This document shows, piece by piece, positions 9,488-18,586 of a DNA stretch of 64,000 nt. The DNA comes from Tetrapisispora phaffii CBS 4417 (taxonomy: Eukaryota > Ascomycota > Saccharomycetes > Saccharomycetales > Saccharomycetaceae). A model generated the notes under the pieces. That model worked only from the letters and a program-made list of their open reading frames with translations, was not told the origin of the DNA and ran no database searches. A program made the translations under genes and the position numbers. The DNA lies in NCBI RefSeq assembly GCF_000236905.1, contig NC_016523.1, positions 496,001 to 560,000 of the forward strand, written 5' to 3'. Positions within the stretch are counted from its first letter, which is position 1. Each line of letters opens with the position of its first letter.

Positions 9488-11056
9488 ATGAATAACAATT
9501 ATAAGTTAAGATTATTCGTTCTATTTAGTTATTTGTCGGTATTTTTTCTGTTAGGTGTGCCTCTTTGGTATAAATTGACAACGATTCATAGGGCGGATCT
9601 TCCAATTACTTACATAAAAGAATTAGTTGACAATAAGTTGAATGATGTGCATTTGAAGTTACCTATATATGTCGATTCTCAGATTAATGATATTAAAGAG
9701 TCAGCCATTTTACTTAAGGACATACAATCGGAGATTAATGATATATTGGGTAAAAATAACGCTGGTTTAGATATATCAGTGAACGTATTGGATTATGTAA
9801 AAGAAAATCTAGATTCAAAGAATGAAAACGCTAATCAAATATTAAAGATAGTCAAAGGTGATAATAATTTAAAAATGGTAGAAAATAGAGACTTTTTCTC
9901 ATCAACTGCCACTACAGTTGAAGTTAACGATCTTTCAACTGACTACCAGAAATCCATTCGTGAACTTTCAAATATCATTCTCAATAATATATTAGGCGTT
10001 AACGCTAAAAATATTAATACTGTGATTGCTTCGACAAAAGATATTAATGATGGTGAAAAGACTGGGGTGTCCATACCATATATACAGGATATTCATCTGA
10101 GTGCCATCTTGTTGTCAGGGGACGGTGATGCACTTGGTTGGGATATAGAGTCAAGTATGTCCAAATATATTACACCTCTACGAGAAATGTTATCCTCAGT
10201 ATACCATTTTACTGTAGATTCAGATATTGTTTATTACAATGACTTGAATTTACATTCACAACATGCGGTGAATGAATCTACTCTGGCACATATTTTAGAT
10301 ATTTCAGAAATATCTACCAGTGATGAGTATTCAGAGCAGATTGGATTGACCCTTGCTATCGTGTTTCCTAGTCGTGAAGTTGGCAATAATGGATTGGAGT
10401 TTATCAAACCAAAATCAATTGAAAAATTAGACGGCTCTGAAAAGGTTTCAAACGATATTAATTGGGAAAAATATTTGATTCCAAGATGGGGTAGCTTAAT
10501 TATCAACAAGTATCCTTTAAAGGCAAACTCATATTTAGACGAAGAATTTCTACATCCAATCATGCATAAATTTTCAATTGATCTATTAGAAATTCTGGGA
10601 ATAGGTTCTGATATGATGTCACCATATAATTCATTACACATGTTTAAACGTTCCGTGGTGTTAAGAAATCTACTAAAATCAGTGGACACTTTGCAATCGC
10701 TAGTTAGACTAACGGAATCATTCAAACAAATGGCAGTTCCAGAACAAGTCTTGGCAGATGTCAACACTGCTATTGGAATCAGGTACGAAATAATTAATAA
10801 AATAAATCATTTCGGAACATCAAATGGAATCAATAACAACATTGTTTGGGATGAATTGGTTCTTCTAAGTAATAAGTTAGTCACTGTTTGTGAAAATGCA
10901 TTTTTTGATAATGAAATGGTTCAACAAAATTTCTTCCCAGACGAACATAAAACTGCAGTTTACTTCCCATTTTTAGGTCCCATTGCAATGGTTTTATTTT
11001 TGGGCATAGTAAATATGATAAAGGATAGAAGTCACATCGTTGACAGTATTAAATAG
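9488..11056 (+). CDS. GPI17: GPI transamidase subunit Gpi17 (PIG-S)
   Basis: Subunit of the ER-membrane GPI transamidase that attaches GPI anchors to proteins. The 522-aa protein (S. cerevisiae 534) has the PIG-S layout. A first membrane span (about 9-27) is followed by GVPLWYKLTTIHRADLP, a family signature where the dipeptide-like PLW and the R-A-x-LP segment are conserved. A large lumenal domain contains SAILLSGDGDALGWDIES and IPRWGSLIIN. A second span lies near the C-terminus (about 494-511, YFPFLGPIAMVLFLGIVNM). The start ATG at 9488 gives the expected short cytosolic N-terminus. It sits between UBX2 and TAF11, as the merged YML013/YDR434/YML015 order predicts. Confidence 0.93.
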   Translation: MNNNYKLRLFVLFSYLSVFFLLGVPLWYKLTTIHRADLPITYIKELVDNKLNDVHLKLPIYVDSQINDIKESAILLKDIQSEINDILGKNNAGLDISVNVLDYVKENLDSKNENANQILKIVKGDNNLKMVENRDFFSSTATTVEVNDLSTDYQKSIRELSNIILNNILGVNAKNINTVIASTKDINDGEKTGVSIPYIQDIHLSAILLSGDGDALGWDIESSMSKYITPLREMLSSVYHFTVDSDIVYYNDLNLHSQHAVNESTLAHILDISEISTSDEYSEQIGLTLAIVFPSREVGNNGLEFIKPKSIEKLDGSEKVSNDINWEKYLIPRWGSLIINKYPLKANSYLDEEFLHPIMHKFSIDLLEILGIGSDMMSPYNSLHMFKRSVVLRNLLKSVDTLQSLVRLTESFKQMAVPEQVLADVNTAIGIRYEIINKINHFGTSNGINNNIVWDELVLLSNKLVTVCENAFFDNEMVQQNFFPDEHKTAVYFPFLGPIAMVLFLGIVNMIKDRSHIVDSIK

Positions 11057-11412
11057 TTATTTGACATAAATAAATATGATGATCTTTTGAATCATCACAA
11101 AGTAGAATATCAGACAATATTATTACATATTTAAAATGTTTCAATCAATCTCGAACATGTTAATGAAGGTGTTTCCAATTTGATTTATTGACAGTTTGTT
11201 ATGTGTCTCTTCTATTCGATGCTCCATAGTTAAGCGCACTATTGAAAAAATGGAAAGTTAAGAGTTTACATATAGAACTGAAGTGTATATTTATGTTTCA
11301 ATGATGATACAAGGTACGTCGCATGTATATATATATAGGTATATATTGGGCATTTAGTGGTAAAATCAGCTGAAGCTTGTCTATAAGAAAGTGATAACTG
11401 CGAAAAGGGACG
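11057..11412. other. GPI17-TAF11 intergenic region
   Basis: A 356-bp AT-rich tandem intergenic region with a TATATATATA run at about 11326-11336, which may serve as a TATA element about 80 bp upstream of the TAF11 ATG. Nothing else was seen. Confidence 0.45.
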
Positions 11413-12633
11413 ATGAGTAACTATAAAAGTGAAACGAAAGGACCAATAAATTTGATTCCTAAGACAAATTATATTTCCACTTTAACAGTTGCTAATTACT
11501 TATTGACTAAGCAAACAATTGACCAGGCTTTGAATGAAGATCATGAGTATGTGCTGAATAAGAATATTGAGATGAGAACTGGAGGTACCTTAAATTCATT
11601 CTTTGCCACAGGAAATTATAAATTAAATTACAAGAACAATGATGAGGAAAACTCTGAACCAGAGAAGAAGAGAAGAAAAATCATTTATAACAATGGGAAA
11701 GCACAAGAACCGGATGAGCTGATCAATGAAGTTCCTGGTAATATCAAATTTGCCAAGGATATCCGAGATGAGAAGGCTAAAGAGTTGGTGTTCTCGCATG
11801 TATTAGATCAAAACGAGCAATTCAGGCTATTAGTCAATAATTTGGATGAAGACCAAACAAATAGATTTGAAGTATTTCACAGAACCTCTTTGAACAAAGC
11901 ACAAGTGAAGAAATTAGCTAATACTGTATTGAATCAAAATATATCTGAAAACATCAGAGTTTTCCTTCAATCTATCGGTAAAGTTTTTGCAGGAGAAATC
12001 ATTGAATTGGCCATGCAGGTACGAATGAAATGGTTAGTGGGTCAGTTGACTATCAATTATAATAAAAGGAAGAGAATCGGTAAACAATTGAAGAAATTCT
12101 TAAAAAAATTAACGATGTTAGTTCAAAAATCAAACAGCACAAACAGCAGCACTTCACTGACTGCTGCTGAAGAGAATAACGAAGATATAGAGATTTTAAA
12201 TTCCAATAGTGAATTCAATGATAGTATCGATGAATGTGAAAGTGATTCTTTTTATGATGATGATGAAGAAGAAGAACCGTTTGTTAAAGCTGGTAATGAG
12301 CTATTGAAATATAATAAACAAGTGACACAAGATATAAAAACAGAATTAGTTAAGCATTATAACATCTTGGCCAAAAGATTCAATTCTTTAAATATGAACA
12401 TCGATAAGTTTCTCGGTTCAGTCGAAGATTCTTCTTCAGTAACATCAGAAAGTATCGGTGAAGGATCGACTAAAAACCAACCTCAAAATACGAAATCAAA
12501 AGTAATCAATACCAGTCCATTGTTATCCGAACATATAAGAGAAGCATGGAGATTATATCAATTACAAAGCGATTCCCTGCCTTCTGCAACATGGAGACAA
12601 CAAGGTGAAGGAAATGGATGGATGTTCAGATAA
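11413..12633 (+). CDS. TAF11: TFIID subunit TAF11
   Basis: Histone-fold subunit of TFIID that pairs with TAF13 and contacts TFIIA/TBP in the nucleus. The 406-aa protein (S. cerevisiae 346) has a low-complexity N-terminus with a basic KKRRKII patch. The histone-fold part is about residues 150-235 (NNLDEDQTNRFEVFHRTSLNKAQVKKL..., GKVFAGEIIELAMQVRMKW). A long acidic, Ser-rich insert then separates it from the last helix SPLLSEHIREAWRLYQLQ (about residues 365-385). The split of the fold by an insert is also present in the S. cerevisiae protein; here the insert is longer. It lies between GPI17 and PPZ, and PPM1 (YDR435C) is absent from this interval. Confidence 0.92.
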   Translation: MSNYKSETKGPINLIPKTNYISTLTVANYLLTKQTIDQALNEDHEYVLNKNIEMRTGGTLNSFFATGNYKLNYKNNDEENSEPEKKRRKIIYNNGKAQEPDELINEVPGNIKFAKDIRDEKAKELVFSHVLDQNEQFRLLVNNLDEDQTNRFEVFHRTSLNKAQVKKLANTVLNQNISENIRVFLQSIGKVFAGEIIELAMQVRMKWLVGQLTINYNKRKRIGKQLKKFLKKLTMLVQKSNSTNSSTSLTAAEENNEDIEILNSNSEFNDSIDECESDSFYDDDEEEEPFVKAGNELLKYNKQVTQDIKTELVKHYNILAKRFNSLNMNIDKFLGSVEDSSSVTSESIGEGSTKNQPQNTKSKVINTSPLLSEHIREAWRLYQLQSDSLPSATWRQQGEGNGWMFR

Positions 12634-13331
12634 GATAATGGCGCTACCTAATATCCTAAACATATAATTAATTAGCATGATGAATACTCAGTATATCAAC
12701 AATCATAAAACAGAAAAATGTGATATCAATCACACACATACCTGTATATATCCATCTTTTTATTTAAAGTATCTCAGTAATATTGAAAACTATCGACTTC
12801 ATATTTTTAAAGCATACGCTCCGTTATGATTTCCTCAATAACTTTAATTTTTAGATAAAATTAGAAAATGATAATTATTATAAAAGTAAATTTCTATGTA
12901 ATTTATGTTAGTTATATTTGTTATTTAATTACTATTGTTTACTATCTTGTGTTGTTATTGTAAATATCTGAACTAGTTGAGTTTGTTACAATTACTAAAA
13001 TTTTATAACCCGTCAATAATCAGGATTATAGTACATTGAACCATTAGATTCATAATTGATACTTTTTGTAAGACACCTTTATCGGCATTAATAAGTAATT
13101 GAAAGAATCTTAACGCTCTTCTACTAGAGAATTGTTCTATATTTTGGTACCAATTGCAAATACTGTACTACGGTTTAACTAAGCAGCAAAATTTTATTTC
13201 CATTGGTTTTGCTTTTAATCTGTCCAAAATTTAGTGTCAGATTCGAAATTATCTCTCTGTTTTTATTAGACCTATCCAATAGAAAAATCTACAAGATATA
13301 ATCATAATAGCACGATATTTATTTGAGTAAT
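12634..13331. other. TAF11-PPZ intergenic region
   Basis: A 698-bp AT-rich tandem intergenic region containing the PPZ promoter. No RNA gene, repeat or recognisable relic of PPM1 was seen by eye. Confidence 0.5.
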
Positions 13332-15470
13332 ATGGGTAACTCTGGATCAAAACCACGTAAGAAGGGTTCTGGTAAAGCAAACAATGCTCCTCCAACAACT
13401 CAAACAAAACCAACTAAACTACAATCAAAGCAAAAATCATCATCTGAATCTGATTCGAATAAGGATACTTCCACACGAAATAAAGCTACAGATGATTCGG
13501 TAATGAAAGAAAATTTGTCAAGGACAGAGACTATGCAGTCAACAAAGTCGAATAGATCACTTCGATCATTAAGATCTAAAAAATCTCAAACTTCTATATC
13601 TGGAAACTCCAATGTCGACATTCAAGAAAAATATAGAGATGATGATCATTTACCTCCTCGTACAAAGGAAATTCAAAGGGTTCATTCTTCGGGCTCACAA
13701 ATGTATAGCCACTCTAGGTCACACTCATTAAGTCGAGTTCCAACAGATGTGCAATCTAATAAATCAAATAATAATTTACTGCCTGGTATCAATTCAGGTA
13801 GAGCAGATTCTAGAAAATCTAGTTTTAATGGCAGTTATGATATACCACCTTCGATGATACAAGTCAAACCAAAATCACCAATTTTACGAAATAGGAATTA
13901 CACATCTTCTTCCGTTAGTTCATTTCAAGAGAATGCAATAACGGATGATGAAAATGATGATTCAAATAATAACATTGCTTACTCTAACTCAAGAAAAAGA
14001 GTTGATATATTAAGACATAGTCATTCTTCGGGTACATCAAGGGGTAGTCCATTTGCTTCTAGATCAAGACGTAAATCTGATAACAGTGTATCAGAGAATG
14101 ACTTATCGCCAGGAGCTGATCATTTACCAATGCATTCGATGTCAAGAACAGGTTCGCATAACTCAATGCATAGTAGGAGATCATCTACAAATTCAGTTGG
14201 TACAAATACATTTGTAACTCCTATGAACTCACCTGGTATAAAAATAACCGATACAGATCAAGAAAGAAATGATTATTTCTCTCACTCAAATGATTCTAAC
14301 AATTACAGATATAACAATGAAACTGGACTTGATATTCAAAATAACCAATATATTGGTGATCATAGTAGTGAACTGGCTGGTGAGGCCATGTATTTCCCAA
14401 ACGCGGATAATTCATACGATGCATTACATTCTACTTCTCATGACAGAAACATAAATGATGATAGTACCATTTCAAAAAAGAAAAAATCTACGAAAATGCT
14501 TGATATAGATGAAACAATTCAAAAATTATTAGATGCAGGCTATGCATCCAAAAGAACTAAAAATGTCTGTTTAAAGAATTCAGAAATTGCACAAATATGT
14601 CAGAGATCAAGAGAGATATTTTTATCTCAACCGCCGCTATTAGAGTTATCACCACCTGTAAAGATTGTTGGTGATGTCCATGGACAATATGGTGACTTAC
14701 TAAGATTGTTTACAAAATGTGGATTTCCTCCATCATCAAACTACTTATTTTTAGGTGATTACGTCGATCGTGGGAAACAATCACTTGAAACTATTCTATT
14801 ACTATTATGTTATAAAATTAAATATCCAGAAAATTTCTTCTTACTTAGAGGTAACCATGAATGTGCCAATGTTACTCGTGTTTATGGTTTTTATGATGAA
14901 TGCAAACGTCGTTGTAACATTAAAACATGGAAAGTGTTTGTTGACACATTTAATACATTACCATTGGCTGCCATAGTTACCGGTAAAATTTTCTGTGTAC
15001 ACGGTGGTTTATCCCCAGTTTTGAACTCCATGGATGAAATAAGACACGTTAGTAGACCAACAGATATACCTGATTTTGGTTTAATAAATGATCTGCTATG
15101 GTCAGACCCAACGGATTCTCCCAACGAATGGGAAGATAATGAAAGGGGTGTTAGTTATTGTTACAATAAGGTGGCCATAAACAAATTTTTGAATAAATTT
15201 GATTTTGACTTGGTGTGTAGAGCTCATATGGTTGTAGAGGATGGTTATGAGTTTTTTAATGATAGAAGTCTAGTAACAGTATTTTCTGCGCCTAACTATT
15301 GTGGTGAATTCGATAACTGGGGTGCAGTCATGAGTGTCAATGAAGGGTTGTTGTGTTCATTTGAATTATTGGATCCTCTGGACAGTGTGGCATTAAAACA
15401 AGTCATGAAAAAGGGAAGACACGAGAGAAAATTTGCAAATCAACAGCAACAACAATATATTCAGAACTAA
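13332..15470 (+). CDS. PPZ1: Serine/threonine protein phosphatase Z (PPZ1/PPZ2)
   Basis: PP1-like phosphatase controlling K+ transport through Trk1/2, salt tolerance and cell-wall signalling, inhibited by Hal3/Vhs3. The 712-aa protein (S. cerevisiae Ppz1 692, Ppz2 710) starts MGNSGSK, an N-myristoylation signal. A long Ser/Thr/Asn-rich basic N-terminal region runs to about residue 390. The catalytic domain then has the three metal/phosphate motifs GDVHGQYGD (about 446), GDYVDRG and RGNHE, plus [11 protein letters not shown] near the end. The catalytic ATG is 13332; the three preceding in-frame codons start with TTG and would destroy the myristoylation site. S. cerevisiae keeps two copies (YML016C, YDR436W); this locus is equally syntenic to both, so PPZ1 is used only as a label. 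Confidence 0.96.
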   Translation: MGNSGSKPRKKGSGKANNAPPTTQTKPTKLQSKQKSSSESDSNKDTSTRNKATDDSVMKENLSRTETMQSTKSNRSLRSLRSKKSQTSISGNSNVDIQEKYRDDDHLPPRTKEIQRVHSSGSQMYSHSRSHSLSRVPTDVQSNKSNNNLLPGINSGRADSRKSSFNGSYDIPPSMIQVKPKSPILRNRNYTSSSVSSFQENAITDDENDDSNNNIAYSNSRKRVDILRHSHSSGTSRGSPFASRSRRKSDNSVSENDLSPGADHLPMHSMSRTGSHNSMHSRRSSTNSVGTNTFVTPMNSPGIKITDTDQERNDYFSHSNDSNNYRYNNETGLDIQNNQYIGDHSSELAGEAMYFPNADNSYDALHSTSHDRNINDDSTISKKKKSTKMLDIDETIQKLLDAGYASKRTKNVCLKNSEIAQICQRSREIFLSQPPLLELSPPVKIVGDVHGQYGDLLRLFTKCGFPPSSNYLFLGDYVDRGKQSLETILLLLCYKIKYPENFFLLRGNHECANVTRVYGFYDECKRRCNIKTWKVFVDTFNTLPLAAIVTGKIFCVHGGLSPVLNSMDEIRHVSRPTDIPDFGLINDLLWSDPTDSPNEWEDNERGVSYCYNKVAINKFLNKFDFDLVCRAHMVVEDGYEFFNDRSLVTVFSAPNYCGEFDNWGAVMSVNEGLLCSFELLDPLDSVALKQVMKKGRHERKFANQQQQQYIQN

Positions 15471-15815
15471 TGGTGAATCCATGTCAAAATAACTTTATAT
15501 AATAATATAATAGGATGACAGTTTGATACCGTTTATAGTTCACTATACACCTCCGTCTTATTTAAAGTAATACAATGATATACTTCTTTAACCATATATG
15601 TCTATTTTTTGTATGTATCTTACATATTGTCCGAGTTATGTTAAAAGTTAAAATATTTGAAATTGTGCAATGTGATAATGTTAAAAACTATCTAATGTCT
15701 ATTCACATATGTATATAAAGTGATCGTTTGTTGGTATAGATTAGAGAGAGTACTTCATATTATCATTTATATATACAATTTCGAAGTCGTATTTCTCGAG
15801 AACTCTGATGAAACT
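15471..15815. other. PPZ-GPI19 intergenic region
   Basis: A 345-bp AT-rich tandem intergenic region. An in-frame stretch upstream of GPI19 begins only at a GTG and has no family similarity, so it is treated as 5' leader. Confidence 0.5.
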
Positions 15816-16235
15816 ATGATTCAAGGCTCGTTTAGTAATGAATATTACTGGTTTTCAAGGCATTTCATAACATGTTCAGCAACAATATTTATAATCATAT
15901 GGACATTTATACCTGAAGATATTGATATACTATTTATCAAGAAGGATTTTATACGATCTATTTTAGACATCCTTCCAGATCGAAGATGGGTGATCTATTT
16001 CCAATGTTTTGTCTTAATGGGCATGCTTTGGTGTTATACGGCGTTGATGATGTATAACGAAGATGTATTAACTCCAAATTTAGATGATTTATCTACAATA
16101 ACTGATTCAAGAGCAAATGTAGTTATAGTAAGTGATAAAGAGAAATTTTTAAATGAGTATGCATATAATGCAACCAGCGGCGTATTTGATTTACCTATAA
16201 CAGATGTATGTAAAATACTATATAGTGATGATTAA
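15816..16235 (+). CDS. GPI19: GPI-N-acetylglucosaminyltransferase subunit Gpi19 (PIG-P)
   Basis: Subunit of the GPI-GlcNAc transferase that makes the first GPI precursor on the cytosolic face of the ER. The 139-aa protein (S. cerevisiae 140) has two membrane spans: about residues 12-30 (FITCSATIFIIIWTFIPE) and 62-82 (VIYFQCFVLMGMLWCYTALM). The PIG-P pattern Y-W-F is seen in NEYYWFSRHF, and RRWVIYFQCFVLM marks the second span. The conserved P-L/ITDV C-terminal element appears as DLPITDVCKILY. The ATG at 15816 (MIQGSFSNEYYW) gives the family length. The gene lies tail-to-tail with PSP2, only 57 bp apart. Confidence 0.93.
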   Translation: MIQGSFSNEYYWFSRHFITCSATIFIIIWTFIPEDIDILFIKKDFIRSILDILPDRRWVIYFQCFVLMGMLWCYTALMMYNEDVLTPNLDDLSTITDSRANVVIVSDKEKFLNEYAYNATSGVFDLPITDVCKILYSDD

Positions 16236-16292
16236 GTAACATATGATGTAAAATACAATAATGAATCAAAATCAAAATTGGAATTGAAATGC

Positions 16293-18038
16293 TTATTCAG
16301 CTACATTGGTGTGTGATTCAGTAGATTCTGAATTTTCGTTTCCTTCGTGGTTACGACCTGTATCATGAAATCTACCACGATGAGGGCCGTTACCACCACG
16401 ACAGGAACCACTTCCGCCTCTGTGTCCGTTACCACGAGAAGAGCCTCTTTGATTAGTAAATCTCCTATTGTTTGTATAGTTACCTCTACCTCTGCTTGTA
16501 TTTGAGTAGCCATAGGAGCCATTCCTATTGGAACTATTGGAACTAGTGGAATTAGTATTATTGTTGTTGTATTTTGAAGTACGATTGAATGACTCTTCAT
16601 CATTACCAGAATTGCTCGAATGCAGAAAACCTGCAGCTGGCCTGAATAAAGAATAGCGTTCTTCTGGTTGTGAATTATTTGGTTTCCCAGTATAATTACC
16701 ATTGCTGTTATTTGATCTGTTTCCATAGTTATTATTACCTCTGCCTCTAGATCCGCCTCTAATATTGCCTCTATTGCCTCCTCTACCAGTGTAGTTTCCT
16801 CTATTACTCTTGTAATTACCTTCTCTCTTATAGTTGTAATTTTCTGATTGATCTTTCACGTCACTTTTATGTTCTTCGACATCATTTTCTTCCTTTGATA
16901 AATCCTTCAATTCTTCAACATTTTCAGTAACCAATCTGTCCTTATTTTTATTGGTGTTCTTGTTATCACGGTCATTAGCCTTGACTTCATCAGATCCATG
17001 CATACCTTCTCCATTATCTTCCTCATCTTCCAGAGCACTTTCAGATTCGTTAAATTTAGTGTTATCGTTAGCATTTACTTTAGCCTTTTCTGCTTGTTGA
17101 GTTTCTTTTTTAACAATGTGCGAATAATTTAAAGTTTTTGTAACTGGAATAGTGGTATTTACGTGTGTATTTGTTGGTAATAAGGATTCCTTTGTAGTTA
17201 TCGTAGCAGTCGCCAAAGAACGAATATTGTCTGAAGTAGTAATATCGTTATTTTCATTCTTCAAAATTTTTACTTTAGTTGCATGTTTTGAGTTTAAATT
17301 GTTCATGGTATTAGAGAATCTTCTTAAAGTAGTTGTGTCTTCTACGTGCAACGTTGCGATTTGTTCTTCTAATTTCAAAATTTTTGATTGTGTATCTACT
17401 GGTTTTGCAGCTCCAAATGGGTTGCTTTTTCTCCTCTCTTTTGGTTGATTATCGTGAGAATTCTGAATCATATTTTTAGGCAATGGTGCTTCAGGGGAGG
17501 GTATTTTGAAGGATTTGACAGATTCAGTTCGGTCCATATAGTTCTTGAAATCAACGAAATCGGCTGGAGACACGATGATGTTATAAATTTCTTTCAAAGG
17601 ATCATACCAACCTTTCAATATTTTATCCATATCTCTAACGGAATATAACTCTACGAAGCATACCTTAGAAGATAATTTGAAGTATTCATAGAATTTGTTT
17701 GGATTTTGAATATCTGCCATTGTTGGGTTTGGATTTAAAACCCAAAACATTTTAAATTTAATAAAATTTGTGAATTTAGAATTGAACAAATCTTTCATTT
17801 CAAAATCAGAGAAATCTGAAGATAAGTTCGAGAATTTGACAATATAGGGAGGCCCTGAAGCACTCTTGTTCACATGGTGGCTATTGCCGCTTGATTTTTT
17901 CAATAGATCGATGTTGGTTGTGCTACTAATGGCATCCAGGTTGATGTCGTCTTCGTCCCATAGAGTGTCGCTAAGGGTATCGTTACCCAGGAATTCCTCG
18001 AGAGACATTTTCTTCATGGTAGAATTGTTAGTTGTCAT
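16293..18038 (-). CDS. PSP2: RGG-motif RNA-binding protein Psp2
   Basis: Cytoplasmic RNA-binding protein that in S. cerevisiae promotes translation of autophagy mRNAs and suppresses DNA polymerase alpha and intron-splicing mutants. The 581-aa protein (S. cerevisiae 593) begins near the family signature MSLEEFLGND...WDEDDINLDAI. Its middle is acidic and Asn/Lys-rich, and the C-terminal third is dense in RGG/RG repeats (RGGNRG, RGGSRGRG, RGRGNYT, RGSSRGNGHRGGSG). I report the first ATG (18038). The internal ATG at 18008 (residue 11) aligns with the S. cerevisiae start and is a strong alternative. S. cerevisiae PSP2 has an intron right after the start; I found no donor, branch point or acceptor here. 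The upstream region is the GC-rich island, shared with the divergent transporter gene. Confidence 0.93.
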   Translation of the reverse strand: MTTNNSTMKKMSLEEFLGNDTLSDTLWDEDDINLDAISSTTNIDLLKKSSGNSHHVNKSASGPPYIVKFSNLSSDFSDFEMKDLFNSKFTNFIKFKMFWVLNPNPTMADIQNPNKFYEYFKLSSKVCFVELYSVRDMDKILKGWYDPLKEIYNIIVSPADFVDFKNYMDRTESVKSFKIPSPEAPLPKNMIQNSHDNQPKERRKSNPFGAAKPVDTQSKILKLEEQIATLHVEDTTTLRRFSNTMNNLNSKHATKVKILKNENNDITTSDNIRSLATATITTKESLLPTNTHVNTTIPVTKTLNYSHIVKKETQQAEKAKVNANDNTKFNESESALEDEEDNGEGMHGSDEVKANDRDNKNTNKNKDRLVTENVEELKDLSKEENDVEEHKSDVKDQSENYNYKREGNYKSNRGNYTGRGGNRGNIRGGSRGRGNNNYGNRSNNSNGNYTGKPNNSQPEERYSLFRPAAGFLHSSNSGNDEESFNRTSKYNNNNTNSTSSNSSNRNGSYGYSNTSRGRGNYTNNRRFTNQRGSSRGNGHRGGSGSCRGGNGPHRGRFHDTGRNHEGNENSESTESHTNVAE

Positions 18039-18369
18039 TGTAAATGTGAACTGATATTAATACGAGGGGGTTGCAGTCGTCTGTTGCTCGCTTGTTGACA
18101 GTGCGATCTGAGGTGCTTGACGAATAGAGGCAGCAGATAGTTAACCAAGTAATGAGAGTTAGAAGTTTTATAGATGAGGATAATGGTAATGCAATGGACC
18201 ATAGCCGTACCAAACAAAAGGTGATAGTCGCTGATTGATGAAGCAGGTTAAGCTATTCGAGTTCATTGTTACTTACTGTTTACACAACTGGTAGTATCGT
18301 TCGTACTTTCTCTTCGTTGTCTCTGGATAATGGCAAATGGACGCGCATCGATCACAGCACACGAGGCCA

Positions 18370-18417
18370 CGGACGAGCGGGCAACCGGCCGCGCGCGGCC
18401 GGTTGCCCGCTAGTCCG
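18370..18417. repeat. 48-bp near-perfect palindrome
   Basis: The two halves are reverse complements with no spacer. Positions 18376-18411 (36 bp) are perfectly palindromic, centred on GCGCGC. After one mismatched pair (18375/18412), five more pairs match outward. The core is pure G+C (CCGGCCGCGCGCGGCCGG). Such a sequence could extrude a cruciform or adopt Z-DNA locally, or bind a dimeric factor; the function is unknown. Confidence 0.95.
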
Positions 18418-18446
18418 AGAGGGTAACAATGCAATCACGCAAGTAG

Positions 18447-18542
18447 CACGTGATTGATTTTACTTCACGTGATCAGAAGCTCGCACGTGACGGACAAACA
18501 CTTATCACGTGCAATTTGCCGGCATCACGTGCTTCTCACGTG
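18447..18542. promoter_or_regulatory. Cluster of six CACGTG E-boxes
   Basis: Exact CACGTG hexamers start at 18447, 18466, 18484, 18506, 18526 and 18537, so the start-to-start spacings are 19, 18, 22, 20 and 11 bp. At 18466, 18506, 18526 and 18537 the motif reads TCACGTG, which suits Cbf1; CACGTG is also the Pho4/Tye7 core. The near-20-bp spacing of most sites means neighbouring sites are about two helical turns apart. It lies about 410-500 bp upstream of PSP2 and about 860-960 bp upstream of the THI74-like gene. Confidence 0.85.
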
Positions 18543-18548
18543 GCAGTG

Positions 18549-18586
18549 GGCGCAAAGAATTTCCCGATCGGGGAATTCTTCGCGCC
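18549..18586. repeat. 38-bp imperfect palindrome
   Basis: An inverted repeat without spacer centred on CGATCG (18565-18570). Seventeen of nineteen base pairs match; the mismatches are 18562/18573 and 18554/18581. It sits 7 bp after the last E-box, so the E-box array is bracketed by palindromes. Another GC hairpin with 6-bp stems (GGGCGC/GCGCCC, loop CGC) is at 18630-18644. Confidence 0.9.

Noticed and set aside
18039..18240. PSP2 5' intron as in S. cerevisiae.
   Set aside because: No GTATGT donor after an ATG and no TACTAAC on the minus strand in the upstream region; the reading frame is complete without splicing.
18447..18542. Centromere suggested by repeated CDEI-like TCACGTG.
   Set aside because: No AT-rich CDEII of about 80-90 bp followed by a CDEIII-like TGTTT...TTCCGAA was found next to the motifs, and the surroundings are GC-rich.
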